NCBI GenBank assembly: GCA_047608075.1
Contig: JBLKRX010000018.1
Coordinates: 1 to 64,000, forward strand
Direction of reading: 5' to 3'
Length of the DNA: 64,000 nt
Source: Ferdinandcohnia humi_A
GTDB taxonomy: Bacteria; Bacillota; Bacilli; Bacillales; Bacillaceae_L
Shown piece after piece: positions 63,962 to 64,000 of this stretch. Position numbers and translations under genes: made by a program. The notes under the pieces are model-generated. The model was given only the letters and a program-made list of their open reading frames with translations, did no database searches and was not told the origin of the DNA. Within the stretch, counting starts at the first letter, position 1, and the number at the start of each line of letters is the position of its first letter.

Positions 63962-64000
63962 TTCCTTCCGTCTCTACAGGAGGTACTTGCGCTTGTTTTT
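63945..64000 (-). CDS. hflK: HflK C-terminal end (partial)
   Basis: The window cuts this gene. The minus-strand frame ending in TGA at 63945-63947 reads QAQVPPVETEGSGKGE, a Pro/Gly/Glu-rich tail typical of HflK C termini, and overlaps the hflC start. Identification depends on the partner gene more than on these 18 residues. Confidence 0.55.
   Translation of the reverse strand, partial: KQAQVPPVETEGSGKGE

Overview
The window is a low-GC Firmicutes chromosome, almost certainly Bacillaceae. Evidence: the spore genes gerE, sspI and ytxC, the spore-membrane gene ytaF, T-box and lysine riboswitch leaders, and gene order close to what I recall of the Bacillus subtilis polA-to-racE segment. Nearly all genes are on the minus strand, so reading from right to left follows transcription. 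No rRNA or tRNA gene was seen.

Minus-strand order from the right edge: hflK (end only)-hflC, polA-mutM-ytaF-coaE, gapB, speD, a small unknown gene, nrdR-dnaB-dnaI, ytxC, thrS (T-box leader), infC-rpmI-rplT (L20-type leader, ATT start for infC), then ysdA, which is broken. Left of the interruption come a VTT-domain membrane gene, ysdB (+), dut and the M42 aminopeptidase ysdC. A small accessory patch follows (YdeI/OmdA-like protein, alpha/beta hydrolase, DUF3626 protein), then sspI (+), ysgA, a TIGR02206-type membrane gene and pheS-pheT behind a Phe T-box. After that come rnhC (+), zapA-cvpA, polX-mutSB, yshE with a 27-residue membrane ORF, and the fatty-acid beta-oxidation operon lcfA-fadR-fadB-etfB-etfA with FadR sites. 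The left end holds trxA, uvrC, lysC (lysine riboswitch), yslB (+), sdhCAB, ysmA, gerE, ysmB and racE. The extreme left edge is a 52-bp tandem array of hairpins.

The most interesting object is a mobile element of about 9.9 kb (36490-46391) inserted in ysdA, a DUF1294 gene. The halves of ysdA lie at 46549-46392 and 36493-36378. Joining them at a shared 4-bp core (TAGG on the gene strand) restores one in-frame DUF1294 ORF. Inside the element are a four-gene Tn554-like recombination module (three tyrosine recombinases plus a coiled-coil TnpC-like protein, with overlapping reading frames), a cadmium resistance operon (cadC-cadA) behind a perfect ArsR-type operator palindrome, and at one end a complete second DUF1294 gene on the other strand. 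That gene is diverged from the broken host gene, including around the attachment core. The element therefore destroys a DUF1294 gene and delivers another one, which suggests a self-compensating insertion strategy.

Other points: a repeat of about 124 bp, bounded by a perfect 20-bp direct repeat, sits inside the thrS T-box leader; relatives of this repeat occur at two other places. FadR control reads clearly as a perfect 18-bp palindrome in front of fadR and a half-site inside an excellent sigma-A promoter for lcfA. Several genes start at TTG, GTG or ATT (gerE, zapA, rnhC, coaE, infC and the element's DUF1294 gene). Start choices rest on visible ribosome binding sites and remembered family lengths; no database search was possible.
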